Shown one piece after another: positions 1-7,256 of a stretch of DNA of 10,611 nucleotides. The stretch is taken from positions 1-10,611 of the forward strand of contig JAQVLS010000044.1 in assembly GCA_028704035.1 (NCBI GenBank). Reading direction: 5' to 3'. Each line of letters starts with the position of its first letter. Within the stretch, counting starts at the first letter, position 1. The notes beneath the pieces are model-generated. The model did not search any database. It saw only the letters and a list, made by a program, of their open reading frames with translations, and was not told the DNA's origin. The translations under genes and the position numbers were made by a program. Origin of the DNA: Desulfotomaculaceae bacterium. GTDB taxonomy: Bacteria > Bacillota > Desulfotomaculia > Desulfotomaculales > Pelotomaculaceae.

Positions 1-142
1 GACTGATAAATGAGGGTAATTTTACCGCCAGCCGACCCGCTAGATGTTTTACTAAAGACAGGTGAGCCAATACAATTTCATTTTTTAGCTTCACATCCCT
101 GGATTGGCGATATTCGCGCCAAACCTCATCGGTAACAGCCAT
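1..142 (-). CDS. fliA: RNA polymerase sigma factor for flagellar genes (FliA/SigD family), N-terminal part
   Basis: This is the first 47 codons of a gene running off the left edge of the window; it starts with ATG at 142. The translation begins MAVTDEVWREYRQS and continues through a stretch ending HLAGRLAVKLPSFIS. That pattern (W..Y, then a leucine-rich helix with LVKHLAGRLA and LPS) is the region 1.2/2.1 entry of FliA/SigD/WhiG-type sigma factors, which direct core RNA polymerase to late flagellar and chemotaxis promoters. The gene lies 23 bases after the PilZ gene stop, and sigD sits at the distal end of the fla operon in Bacillus and relatives, which supports the call. The apparent ribosome-binding site is a run of eight G residues nine bases before the ATG. 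Regions 2.2 to 4 are outside the window, so the rest of the protein cannot be judged. The sporulation/general sigma subfamily is less likely from context. Confidence 0.88.
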   Translation of the reverse strand, partial: MAVTDEVWREYRQSRDVKLKNEIVLAHLSLVKHLAGRLAVKLPSFIS

Positions 143-165
143 GTATTCACACCCCCCCCGTGTAT
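143..165 (-). promoter_or_regulatory. Homopolymeric G8 ribosome-binding region of the sigma factor gene
   Basis: The plus strand has eight C residues at 152-159, giving G8 in the mRNA nine bases upstream of the sigma-factor ATG. No AGGAGG-like site is present in the 23-base gap, so the G tract is the only candidate Shine-Dalgarno sequence. It is flanked by ACAC and TGTG, which could form a weak four-pair stem with the G's in the loop. Its role as a ribosome-binding site is inferred from position. Confidence 0.6.
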
Positions 166-831
166 TTAGTAGTGTCCAGGCAATTCAATTAAACGCCTTT
201 GCTCCGACATCTTCATAAAAGTATACCGGACAATTAAATCCTGCTGACTGCGGCTGATATCCGTGAACTGCACTGCTACCTTATACATCTTGAGGTCCTC
301 ATCCTTCCATGCTCTAATTACTGTGCCGCTTACCTCCAGGCATCTCTTTTCACTTAATCGCGGAATCATTATTCTCAGCAGAAGCCTCGCATTAATTTCA
401 AAAATATTTTTGTGCAGCAGCCGTATGCCGCCGCCGCTTATGTCAAGACCGCTGCACCCTGTAAAAACCGGGAGCCCGCCGCCAACAGACATTTCCGCGC
501 ATAAAACGTCAAGTAGTGTGGCTACCCTGACAAATTGCCTCAATTGCACTCTTTTATATTCACCGGGCAAGGTCAGTGAATACATGGGTATATTGTCATA
601 ACGCCTCCCAATAACCTTGGCGCTGAACTCATACCTTGAGCATTTAGAAATAAAAGAAAATATCAGCTGTTCGTCTTTTTTCAAAATCAGCGGGTTTGTC
701 TTCTTAGTCGGGATAGAAATCAGCAATTCACAATCTGTGATATCCTGAACGCCGGCAAGATACCAGTTATCCCGATCTCCCAATCTCGTCACACGGACCT
801 TCTGGTTAATCTGAATTTTAATTCCAGCCAT
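166..831 (-). CDS. YcgR-like PilZ-domain protein, predicted c-di-GMP-binding motility regulator
   Basis: This 221-residue soluble protein has a two-domain layout: an N-terminal beta-rich region (about residues 1-95) resembling the YcgR N-terminal domain, then a PilZ domain (about 95-210). The two c-di-GMP-binding motifs are both present: RxxxR at R98-R102 (RQFVR) and DxSxxG at D130, S132, G135 (DISGGG). In YcgR/DgrA-type proteins, ligand binding slows or brakes the flagellar motor by contact with switch or stator proteins. The position between flhG and the motility sigma factor fits that role, as ycgR-like genes often sit here in Clostridia. The ATG start has an excellent AGGAGG site (838-843) that overlaps the flhG stop codon, implying translational coupling. 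The stop is TAA at 166-168. The family call is firm; whether it acts on the motor or on another target is inference. Confidence 0.88.
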   Translation of the reverse strand: MAGIKIQINQKVRVTRLGDRDNWYLAGVQDITDCELLISIPTKKTNPLILKKDEQLIFSFISKCSRYEFSAKVIGRRYDNIPMYSLTLPGEYKRVQLRQFVRVATLLDVLCAEMSVGGGLPVFTGCSGLDISGGGIRLLHKNIFEINARLLLRIMIPRLSEKRCLEVSGTVIRAWKDEDLKMYKVAVQFTDISRSQQDLIVRYTFMKMSEQRRLIELPGHY

Positions 832-841
832 ATCAAACCTC

Positions 842-1708
842 CTAGCTGAATAGACCCATTAACTTGGTCCAAAACCCTTCTCCGGAAGCGATACGGTTAC
901 CTCCAACAAGGAATTCAGCTATCCTGGTTATACTACGTGAAGCAGGCGCATGCTGGTTGGATATGTAATAGGGCCGCTGGCTCCTCACTGCCCGCAACAC
1001 CTCTTTGTCTTCAGGCACCCACCCCAGAAAGCTAATTTTTATTTCAAGGAACCGACCGGTAGCTGTGGAGATCCTGCCCAGTGCACACATGGCCTCGTTT
1101 CTATCCGCCGCGCGGTTCACCACCACGTTTACTACAGCATGTAGCTTAAAATTGGCCATGATTTTGATCAGGGCATAGGCGTCGGTCAGTGAAGTCGGAT
1201 CTGGTGTGACCACGATAATCACTTCCTCGGCGGCGGCTACAAAACCAAGCACATTTTTATTAATGCCGGCGCTTGTATCTATAAGGACAATCTCATCCTT
1301 GTCGACAAACTGGTTAAACATTTTGAGTAACTGCCTGCGGCGGGACCAGTCCAGGTTGGCCAGCTCCAGAAAACCCGATCCACCGGAAATCACTCTGACG
1401 CCGTATGGCCCCTGAACGGCAACTTCCTCTAAAGTCATATCCTTGTAAAGAACTTCAAAAAGACTGTATGGGGGGACTATTCCCAGTAAAACCTCGGCAT
1501 TAGCCAAACCCAAGTCTGCATCAAAAATAGTCACCCGGTTACCCATTTTCGCCAGACAAATGGCTAAATTAACAGCTATTGACGTCTTGCCGACCCCGCC
1601 CTTGCCGCTGGCCACAGCGATAGCTCTGGGACCCAATAAAGCGCTTTCATTTTTAATTACATTTTCATGGTAACAACCTTGGCTTGTCCTAGATGGCCAT
1701 AATCTCAT
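842..1708 (-). CDS. flhG: FlhG (YlxH/FleN), MinD-like ATPase controlling flagellar number
   Basis: With the ATG start at 1708 this is a 288-residue ParA/MinD-family ATPase. The deviant Walker A motif GKGGVGKT is at residues 35-42. It is followed by the family's DADLGLANAEVLLG segment, a Walker B/switch II stretch with IDTSAGI, and PDPTSLTDAYALIK. The C-terminus, GFWTKLMGLFS, looks like the amphipathic membrane-targeting helix of FlhG/MinD. FlhG binds FlhF and the C-ring proteins and limits flagellar number. The start is chosen because a GGGGGG tract lies nine bases upstream (1718-1723). The longer open frame from a TTG at 1741 has no ribosome-binding site. The gene overlaps the end of flhF by 20 bases. 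The N-terminus lacks a recognisable DQAxxLR motif, the element that stimulates FlhF GTP hydrolysis in studied homologues. Confidence 0.9.
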   Translation of the reverse strand: MRLWPSRTSQGCYHENVIKNESALLGPRAIAVASGKGGVGKTSIAVNLAICLAKMGNRVTIFDADLGLANAEVLLGIVPPYSLFEVLYKDMTLEEVAVQGPYGVRVISGGSGFLELANLDWSRRRQLLKMFNQFVDKDEIVLIDTSAGINKNVLGFVAAAEEVIIVVTPDPTSLTDAYALIKIMANFKLHAVVNVVVNRAADRNEAMCALGRISTATGRFLEIKISFLGWVPEDKEVLRAVRSQRPYYISNQHAPASRSITRIAEFLVGGNRIASGEGFWTKLMGLFS

Positions 1709-2951
1709 CGGGGTCAACCCCCCTGAACAATAATTTAGCAATTAATTTCGGGTTAGCTTCAGTGATGTCGTCGGGTATTTTTTGGCCATTGGCCAGGTAA
1801 GCCACAGGAACACCGGTTTTTAGAACCAGGTTCAAAATTGAGCCGTGTGTTTTTGTCTCGTCGACCCTGGTAAATATAAATCCGGTGAAACCAACCCTGC
1901 GAAATTCCCCAGCTGCTTTAACCAGGTCCCTGTTCTTAGAAGATGCGTTGAGAACTAAAAAATTCTCCTGCGGTTCGCCCGATACGTTTAAAAAACTTTT
2001 TAATTCCAGCACCTCCCCGGCATCCCAGGCTGAACGACCATCGGTGTCAATCAAAATATGGTCTTTGTCATCATGGTTTTCCAATATTTTTGCAAGTTCG
2101 GCGGGGATCATAGCCACTTCCACCGGGACGTCCAAAAAATTACCATAGGCCTGCAGCTGATCAAAACCCCCGATCCGGTATTTACCAACCCCCACCAGGG
2201 CTATCTTTTTGTTGTCAAAAATCTTAAAACGGGTAGCAAGCTTGGCCAGGCTGGTCGTCTTACCGGCACCCGGCGGACCCATAAATGTAAAAATCCTGGG
2301 GCTGTCTGCTGCCTGATAGGCCGGCTCAAAGAGGTTCGTCACTTGTTTCAATAGCGAAAAATAGGTGTTCTGCCCGCCAGGCGGGTCTTCGCCGGCACCC
2401 GCCGCAGAGATCAGGCAATCAACAACGTCGGCGCCTATGTCCATGTCCAGGAGCGTCCTTCTCCACCCGGATCCGGGGCCTTCATTTGAACCGGCCTTTA
2501 TCCGGCTGTTGAGCATTTTTCCAAAAAGACTTTCTTCTTCCCCTGCAAATCCGTTCGTTTCTTCAAGAATTGACCAGTTAGAAACTTTTTCTGTTGTCAA
2601 CTTCCCGGCATCCCACTTTGAGGCAATATACGCTTTCCCGGCCCTGTTGGGTGCAATATGTCTTCCTGCCGGGTAGATTTCGCCTGTTATTTTGGGAAGG
2701 GCTATTTTCTCGGCGGATTCATCATCCGCTGTCACAGCTATCTGAACCGGCGGGTAGCCGGCATTAAGCAGGGTTTCAGGGTTGTCATCCAAGACAGCGG
2801 TAACTTCAAGAAGACGCGGCGAAAAAAGCCCACGCAGACCCCGGGCAGAGACCTTGTAACTGCTGACGATTACCGCGTCGGATCCGAGATCCTGTTTGAT
2901 TAGCCGGATGGCCTCCTGCATCTCCCTCACCAAGTAACGTTTAATTTTCAA
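1689..2951 (-). CDS. flhF: FlhF, SRP-type GTPase for flagellar placement
   Basis: This 420-residue protein opens with the FlhF signature MKIKRYLVREMQEAIRLIK and LGSDAVIVSS (B domain). A poorly conserved linker follows to about residue 160, then an N helical region, then the G domain (about 215-420). The P-loop GPPGAGKT is at 225-232 and is intact. Other boxes depart from the SRP-GTPase consensus: the usual DTYR reads GKYR (256-259), DTAGR reads DTDGR (302-306), and TKxD reads TRVD (361-364). The NGQ and PDDI elements near the end are present. FlhF recruits early basal-body components to the assembly site as a GTP-dependent dimer. It starts with TTG, overlapping the flhA stop as TTGA, with a GGTGAT site about seven bases upstream, so it is probably translated by coupling to flhA. 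The family is certain; the enzymatic activity is uncertain because of the altered residues. Confidence 0.93.
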   Translation of the reverse strand: MKIKRYLVREMQEAIRLIKQDLGSDAVIVSSYKVSARGLRGLFSPRLLEVTAVLDDNPETLLNAGYPPVQIAVTADDESAEKIALPKITGEIYPAGRHIAPNRAGKAYIASKWDAGKLTTEKVSNWSILEETNGFAGEEESLFGKMLNSRIKAGSNEGPGSGWRRTLLDMDIGADVVDCLISAAGAGEDPPGGQNTYFSLLKQVTNLFEPAYQAADSPRIFTFMGPPGAGKTTSLAKLATRFKIFDNKKIALVGVGKYRIGGFDQLQAYGNFLDVPVEVAMIPAELAKILENHDDKDHILIDTDGRSAWDAGEVLELKSFLNVSGEPQENFLVLNASSKNRDLVKAAGEFRRVGFTGFIFTRVDETKTHGSILNLVLKTGVPVAYLANGQKIPDDITEANPKLIAKLLFRGVDPDEIMAI

Positions 2952-5023
2952 TCGAGCATCACCGTCCCAATGGCCTCTACTTCAATATTCGACACTATCT
3001 CGTTTAGAGAAAGAACCGCCACGTTTGGCAGGAACCTCTCCGACAACCTTCTAAAAGGCAGCCTGGCCCGGGAAGAGCAAAGCACTACCGGTGGGAGACC
3101 CTTAATTGTTAATTTCTCCATTGATTCCTTCAGCTTGTCCAAAATCCGCCTGGCCTGACCCGGTTCCAGTACCGGGTAGGAACCAAGCATGGTCTGCTCA
3201 ATAGAGTCAACAATCGTTTGCTCCAGCCTGGGATGAAGGGTTAAAACAGAAATTTTTGAGTCGGCGCCGATATACTGGTGGCAGATGGTCCTGGCCAGGG
3301 ACTGTCTGGTATACTCAGTCAAATAGTCGGCATCCTTGCTTACTCTGGCTCCATCAGCCAGCGCTTCCAGAATACTTGCCAGATCGTGAATCGGCACCCT
3401 TTCCCTGAGGAGGTTTTGCAGTATTTTTTGGACTTCACCCAGGGTTAAAAGGTCTGGAAGCAGCTCTTCCACCACCACCGAGTTCCTTTCTTTAACTACG
3501 TCTATCAACTCTTTTACTTCCTGTCTGCCCAGCAGTTCATGGGCATACCGTTTGATAACCTCTGTAACATGAGTCACCAGCACTGTTGAGCAGTCTACCA
3601 CTGTAAAACCGGCAAGTTCCACCTGCTCCCGGTCATCCGGCGACACCCACCAGGCCGGCAGGCCAAACGTGGGCTCCGTGGTGGCAATACCCTTTACCTG
3701 CAAATCCTGCCCCAGCGGGTCCATAGCCAGGTAATAGCCGGGCATCAATTCGCCGGATGCAATTTCAGCTCCCCGTAATTTTAATGAGTAGGCGTTTGGG
3801 TTAAGCTGCAGGTTGTCCCTAATCCGGATCGGCCGGACATAAATGCCCATTTCCCCGGCGCATTGGCGCCTGACTGCGGCGAGCCGCTGCAGCAGGTCGC
3901 CGCCCTGTTTTTCATCTGTCAGTGGAATGAGGTTATATCCTATTTCTATCTCCAGTGTTTCTACCTGGAAGTACTTGGTTACATTCTCGGGCTCCCTTTT
4001 CTGTTCCTGGGCCTGCAAAGCCGCGGCCCGCTCCTTGTCCATAATTTTTCCCTTTTTTTCTTGTTGGACCATATAATATGAATAATACCCCATACATCCG
4101 GCTAGGGCCATAAACAAAAAACCGGGCATGGATGGGATAAGTCCCATTATAAACAGGACACACGCGACTACCATCAATACCCTGGGGAAATTAGTAAATT
4201 GGCTGGACAGGTCCTTGCCGAAACTGGCTTCGGATGTGGACCTTGTAACCATAATGCCGGCAGCTGTTGAAATCAGCAGCGCCGGGATCTGTGCTACCAA
4301 GCCGTCGCCTATGGTTAGTATTGTGTATGTTTGCACCGCATCAAGCAGCTCCATATTTTTCTGGGCCACGCCTATTACAAAACCGCCCAGGATATTAATC
4401 ATTATAATGACTATGCCGGCGATGGCGTCGCCTCTGACAAATTTACTGGCGCCGTCCATAGCCCCGAAAAAGTCTGCTTCCTTTTGCAGACGCTTCCTTC
4501 TCTCACGGGCTTCTTTCTCATTGATTAACCCGGCGTTAAATTCCGCGTCGATACTCATTTGTTTGCCCGGCATGGCATCCAGAGTAAACCTGGCCGCTAC
4601 TTCCGCTACCCTGCCCGCCCCGTTGGTTATTACTACGAACTGGACAACAGTAATGATAATAAAAACAACCATCCCCACAACATAATTCCCGCCGATCACG
4701 AACTGCCCGAAAGCATCGATCACTTTGCCGGCGGCGGCGTTGCTAAGGATTAGCCGGGTTGCCGAAATATTAAGGGCCAGCCTGTAAAGTGTGGTTACCA
4801 GCAACAACGACGGGAAAACCGAAAATTGCAGCGGCTCCGTGGTAAACATGGTAATTAGCAGGATAACCATGCCTATTGTTATGCTCAAGGTCAGCAGGAT
4901 GTCCAGGAACCCAGGACTTAACGGAATAATAATCAGCAGGACAATGCCAATGATCAATCCCGAGATAAGCAAATCACTGCTTCTTTTTAAATAGCCCATG
5001 ACCGCGAGTGACGAATTAGCCAT
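2948..5023 (-). CDS. flhA: FlhA, export gate protein of the flagellar type III secretion system
   Basis: This 691-residue protein has the normal FlhA length. The N-terminal half (about 15-325) has many hydrophobic membrane segments. The FHIPEP family signature, beginning RVAEVAARFTLDAMPGKQM, spans residues 138-161 on the cytoplasmic loop. The C-terminal half (from about 350) is the soluble domain that forms the nonameric docking ring for substrate-chaperone complexes. Residues 65-95, with LYRLALNISATR, are also typical. The ATG start is supported by GGAGG about six bases upstream. That site sits between two copies of GTCGTT (a small direct repeat in the 5' untranslated region). The stop TGA overlaps the flhF TTG start. 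FlhA follows flhB after the 90-base gap, the usual order in Firmicutes. No key element appears to be missing. Confidence 0.97.
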   Translation of the reverse strand: MANSSLAVMGYLKRSSDLLISGLIIGIVLLIIIPLSPGFLDILLTLSITIGMVILLITMFTTEPLQFSVFPSLLLVTTLYRLALNISATRLILSNAAAGKVIDAFGQFVIGGNYVVGMVVFIIITVVQFVVITNGAGRVAEVAARFTLDAMPGKQMSIDAEFNAGLINEKEARERRKRLQKEADFFGAMDGASKFVRGDAIAGIVIIMINILGGFVIGVAQKNMELLDAVQTYTILTIGDGLVAQIPALLISTAAGIMVTRSTSEASFGKDLSSQFTNFPRVLMVVACVLFIMGLIPSMPGFLFMALAGCMGYYSYYMVQQEKKGKIMDKERAAALQAQEQKREPENVTKYFQVETLEIEIGYNLIPLTDEKQGGDLLQRLAAVRRQCAGEMGIYVRPIRIRDNLQLNPNAYSLKLRGAEIASGELMPGYYLAMDPLGQDLQVKGIATTEPTFGLPAWWVSPDDREQVELAGFTVVDCSTVLVTHVTEVIKRYAHELLGRQEVKELIDVVKERNSVVVEELLPDLLTLGEVQKILQNLLRERVPIHDLASILEALADGARVSKDADYLTEYTRQSLARTICHQYIGADSKISVLTLHPRLEQTIVDSIEQTMLGSYPVLEPGQARRILDKLKESMEKLTIKGLPPVVLCSSRARLPFRRLSERFLPNVAVLSLNEIVSNIEVEAIGTVMLD

Positions 5024-5113
5024 TAACGACCTCCAACGACGTCAGGATAAAAATAAATTCATAGGTATCCTTGTATTAATTCCAACAAAAAAGGCTCAAA
5101 TTATGTAAAAACA
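5024..5113 (-). other. flhB-flhA intergenic region with possible 6-codon mini-ORF
   Basis: This 90-base gap is long for the operon and AT-rich. A possible mini-ORF at 5042-5062 (ATG AAT TTA TTT TTA TCC TGA, peptide MNLFLS) has AAGGAT just upstream. At the flhB end an AT-only-rich inverted repeat, ATGTAA / TTACAT (5103-5108 and 5114-5119, five-base loop), overlaps the flhB stop codon. It has no GC core and is not a convincing terminator. I see no clear sigma-A or sigma-D promoter. The flhA ribosome-binding site GGAGG lies at the downstream end. Function beyond the ribosome-binding site is unproven. Confidence 0.35.
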
Positions 5114-6190
5114 TTACATCACCCTGTAATTTTCCCTGGCCTTGAGCCGGTGGACCATGGCCAGGATCTGCGCCACCGCCTGGTAAATTTCGATCGGTAT
5201 TTCCTGTCCTGTTTCTACCGCCTGGTAAAGAAACCGCGCTACTTCTTTATCCTCAACAACAGGCACCCTGTGCTCCCCGGCAATATCTTTAATTTTTTCC
5301 GCCAGCCGGCCGGCGCCTTTGGCCACAACGACTGGGGCCGACATTTCACCCTGCCGGTATTTCAAAGCTACGGCCAGGTGGGTCGGGTTGGTCACTACTA
5401 CAGTTGCCTGGGGCACCTCACTGATAATTCTGTTCATAGACATACTGCGGCGCATTTCTCGCAGTTTGGACTTTATGTGGGGGTCCCCTTCAGTCTGCTT
5501 GTATTCTTCCTTGACTTCCTGTTTGCTCATCTTTAGGTTTTTTTTGTAATCATAACGCTGGTACATATAATCAAGGACCGCTAAAACGAGATATGCCAGC
5601 GCGCCCCATCCGGCTACGCTGATAATAAAACCGATAAAAATGCTGTATATGCCCTGGGCGGTATGGTTGAAAACCAGCATTAATTCGCCGAGGTTGGACT
5701 TGATCAGGTAATATGTGATGCCCCCTATGATCGAAAATTTTAATACGGACTTGACAAGCTCTACCAGACTGCGGAGGGAAAACATCTTCTGCAAACCCGC
5801 CACCGGGTTAAAAACATTGGGTTTTGGTTTTAAGGATTCTGTTGAAAACAGGAACCCGACCTGGGCGAGATTGGAAGCCACCGCTATCACCACAGCCACC
5901 GTAAAAAATGGGGCAACCAACTTGAGTAAAAACAGCGCCGCGTTGTTCAGGATCGGCAACAGGCTATTCTCTAAAACCTGCGCCTCAGCCACATTACTAA
6001 AATAGCCTGTAAAATACCGTTGCAGATCCAATATAAATTGCCCTTGAATCATATACAGCAGCGTTATCATGGCCAGCAGAAGCAGCGCTCCGGTTAAATC
6101 GGTACTTTTGGCTACCTGCCCTTTTCGCCGCGCCTCCTGCACCCGCCGCGGCGTTGCCTGTTCTGTTTTTTCCTGTGCGCTGCCGGCCAT
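5114..6190 (-). CDS. flhB: FlhB, export gate and substrate-specificity switch protein
   Basis: This 358-residue protein has the family length. It begins with the typical charged N-terminus (EKTEQATPRRVQEARRKGQV), followed by four hydrophobic segments (about 30-50, 85-110, 145-165, 180-205). The cytoplasmic domain contains the autocleavage motif NPTH at residues 268-271. In this family cleavage between N and P allows the exporter to change from rod/hook to filament substrates. The C-terminal VVEDKEVARFLY and IPIEIYQAVAQILA segments are standard FlhB/YscU features. The ATG start lies one base after the fliR stop (TAATATG), so translation is probably coupled. The preceding ribosome-binding site is weak (GAAAGTG). 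All catalytic residues of the NPTH region are intact, so normal switching is expected. Confidence 0.97.
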   Translation of the reverse strand: MAGSAQEKTEQATPRRVQEARRKGQVAKSTDLTGALLLLAMITLLYMIQGQFILDLQRYFTGYFSNVAEAQVLENSLLPILNNAALFLLKLVAPFFTVAVVIAVASNLAQVGFLFSTESLKPKPNVFNPVAGLQKMFSLRSLVELVKSVLKFSIIGGITYYLIKSNLGELMLVFNHTAQGIYSIFIGFIISVAGWGALAYLVLAVLDYMYQRYDYKKNLKMSKQEVKEEYKQTEGDPHIKSKLREMRRSMSMNRIISEVPQATVVVTNPTHLAVALKYRQGEMSAPVVVAKGAGRLAEKIKDIAGEHRVPVVEDKEVARFLYQAVETGQEIPIEIYQAVAQILAMVHRLKARENYRVM

Positions 6191-6191
6191 A

Positions 6192-6962
6192 TTATAACTG
6201 CACTTTCATTAAGGTGTATAAATCTTTTTCGATCGTGCTGAATAAAAAACGCAGCATCGTCCCCAGTAAAGGGATGAGAAAACTTAGCGTCAGCAAACCG
6301 GCCGCTATTTTAATCGGGAAACCGGTTATAAAAACGTTTATCTGCGGGGTGGTGCGGGCCAGAAAACCCAGGGTCAGGTCGCACATTAACAGGACCGCCA
6401 GTATTGGCGCGCTGACTTTAAGGCCGATAGTAATGGCGCCGGAAAATATTTTTATCAAAGTGTAAATGACGCCTCCGTTGAAAGCAGCCGCGCTAATCGG
6501 CACTATCTGGTAGCTGCCGACCAGTCCCATGATTAACGAATAATGACCGTCTATCAAAAACCAGAACACCAGCGCCAAAAGATAAAGGTACTGGGCAAGC
6601 AGTGTGTTCTGCACATTGTTAACCGGATCCACCAGATTGGCCATGGAAAACCCTATTTGAATATCGATAAACTGCCCCGCCATCCTGATGCTGTTGAGAA
6701 TTATTGTCACTGCGGTTCCCAGCAGCAGTCCAAACGCAGTCTCACTTACCACAGCCAGCCCGTAACCCCAGGCGTCTCCAGGCACGCCGGCCTGACTGTC
6801 CGGCGCCACCGACGAGTAGGTTACTACAGCAAGGGCCAGGGAAAAACCAATTTTAAAAACCGTCGGTATTCCGCCAAAAGACAGAAGCGGGCCGGAGACC
6901 ATGAAGGCCAGTGTCCTTAATAAAATCAGAAAGAAAATTGACAGCTGGTTTAGATCGGGCAA
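6192..6962 (-). CDS. fliR: FliR, export gate membrane protein
   Basis: This 256-residue polytopic membrane protein has the FliR family length. It carries the N-terminal pattern LRTLAFMVSGPLL, a central GFSMANLVDP segment (QIGFSMANLVDPVNNVQ), and LAVLLMCDLTLGFLARTTPQINVF near residue 200, all characteristic of FliR. FliR supplies one subunit to the FliP5Q4R1 channel of the export gate. The start is TTG: GGGGG (6970-6974) lies seven bases upstream, and the resulting N-terminus MPDLNQL is the right length for the first membrane helix. The gene starts 13 bases after fliQ and ends one base before flhB. No separate promoter is evident. Confidence 0.96.
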   Translation of the reverse strand: MPDLNQLSIFFLILLRTLAFMVSGPLLSFGGIPTVFKIGFSLALAVVTYSSVAPDSQAGVPGDAWGYGLAVVSETAFGLLLGTAVTIILNSIRMAGQFIDIQIGFSMANLVDPVNNVQNTLLAQYLYLLALVFWFLIDGHYSLIMGLVGSYQIVPISAAAFNGGVIYTLIKIFSGAITIGLKVSAPILAVLLMCDLTLGFLARTTPQINVFITGFPIKIAAGLLTLSFLIPLLGTMLRFLFSTIEKDLYTLMKVQL

Positions 6963-6975
6963 ATTTTATCCCCCG

Positions 6976-7245
6976 TTAACGTACCAAATTTGGAATCTGG
7001 GTATACAACTCGGTAGTAAAGGTTATGGCGCTGTTCAACAGCCAGGAGCCAAGCAGCAGTATTACTAAAAACACCCCTAAAATTTTCGGCACCATATTCA
7101 ACATCTGGTCCTGTATCTGAGTAGTGGCCTGCAGGACACTAATTACCAGCCCTATTAAAAGGGCTAAGCCCATTGCCGGACCAGCCAGTACCAACACCAT
7201 AAAAAGAGCGTCCCGGGCCAGGTGGATAACATAGGTCTGGGTCAA
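6976..7245 (-). CDS. fliQ: FliQ, export gate membrane protein
   Basis: This 89-residue protein has two hydrophobic hairpin helices (about 12-37 and 50-75). The family pattern ARDAL, PAMGLALLIGLVISVLQATTQIQDQ and the IPKILGVF-like VPKILGVFLVI are present. FliQ forms four subunits of the FliPQR export channel. The TTG start at 7245 gives MTQTYVIHLARDAL, which matches the conserved FliQ N-terminus (MTQ..V..LAR.A), so this start is well supported despite being TTG. A GGGGGG tract overlapping the end of fliP (7252-7257) probably serves as the ribosome-binding site. The gap to fliP is 11 bases, and to fliR 13 bases. Confidence 0.96.
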   Translation of the reverse strand: MTQTYVIHLARDALFMVLVLAGPAMGLALLIGLVISVLQATTQIQDQMLNMVPKILGVFLVILLLGSWLLNSAITFTTELYTQIPNLVR

Positions 7246-7256
7246 CCCTATCCCCC

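Noticed and set aside
842..1741. The longer flhG frame from the TTG at 1741
   Set aside because: No ribosome-binding site precedes it and the extra residues (MLNYCSGGLTP) are simply the flhF 3' end read in another frame. The ATG at 1708 is better placed.
3933..4163. A 76-codon frame on the minus strand inside flhA in another phase
   Set aside because: It is internal to flhA, has no ribosome-binding site, and flhA is intact in its own frame across this region.
4128..4685. A 185-codon open frame on the plus strand opposite flhA
   Set aside because: It lies wholly within the well-supported flhA gene, its translation shows no recognisable domain, and no ribosome-binding site precedes it. Long antisense frames are expected opposite hydrophobic membrane-protein genes.
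5024..5113. An internal promoter for flhA
   Set aside because: TTGTTG- and TATGAA-like words occur, but spacing is 19 bases and the match is poor in an AT-rich stretch. No sigma-D-like TAAA...CCGATAT pattern was found.
5103..5119. ATGTAA/TTACAT inverted repeat at the flhB stop as a terminator
   Set aside because: The stem is short and AT-rich, overlaps the coding end, and the downstream genes clearly continue the same operon.
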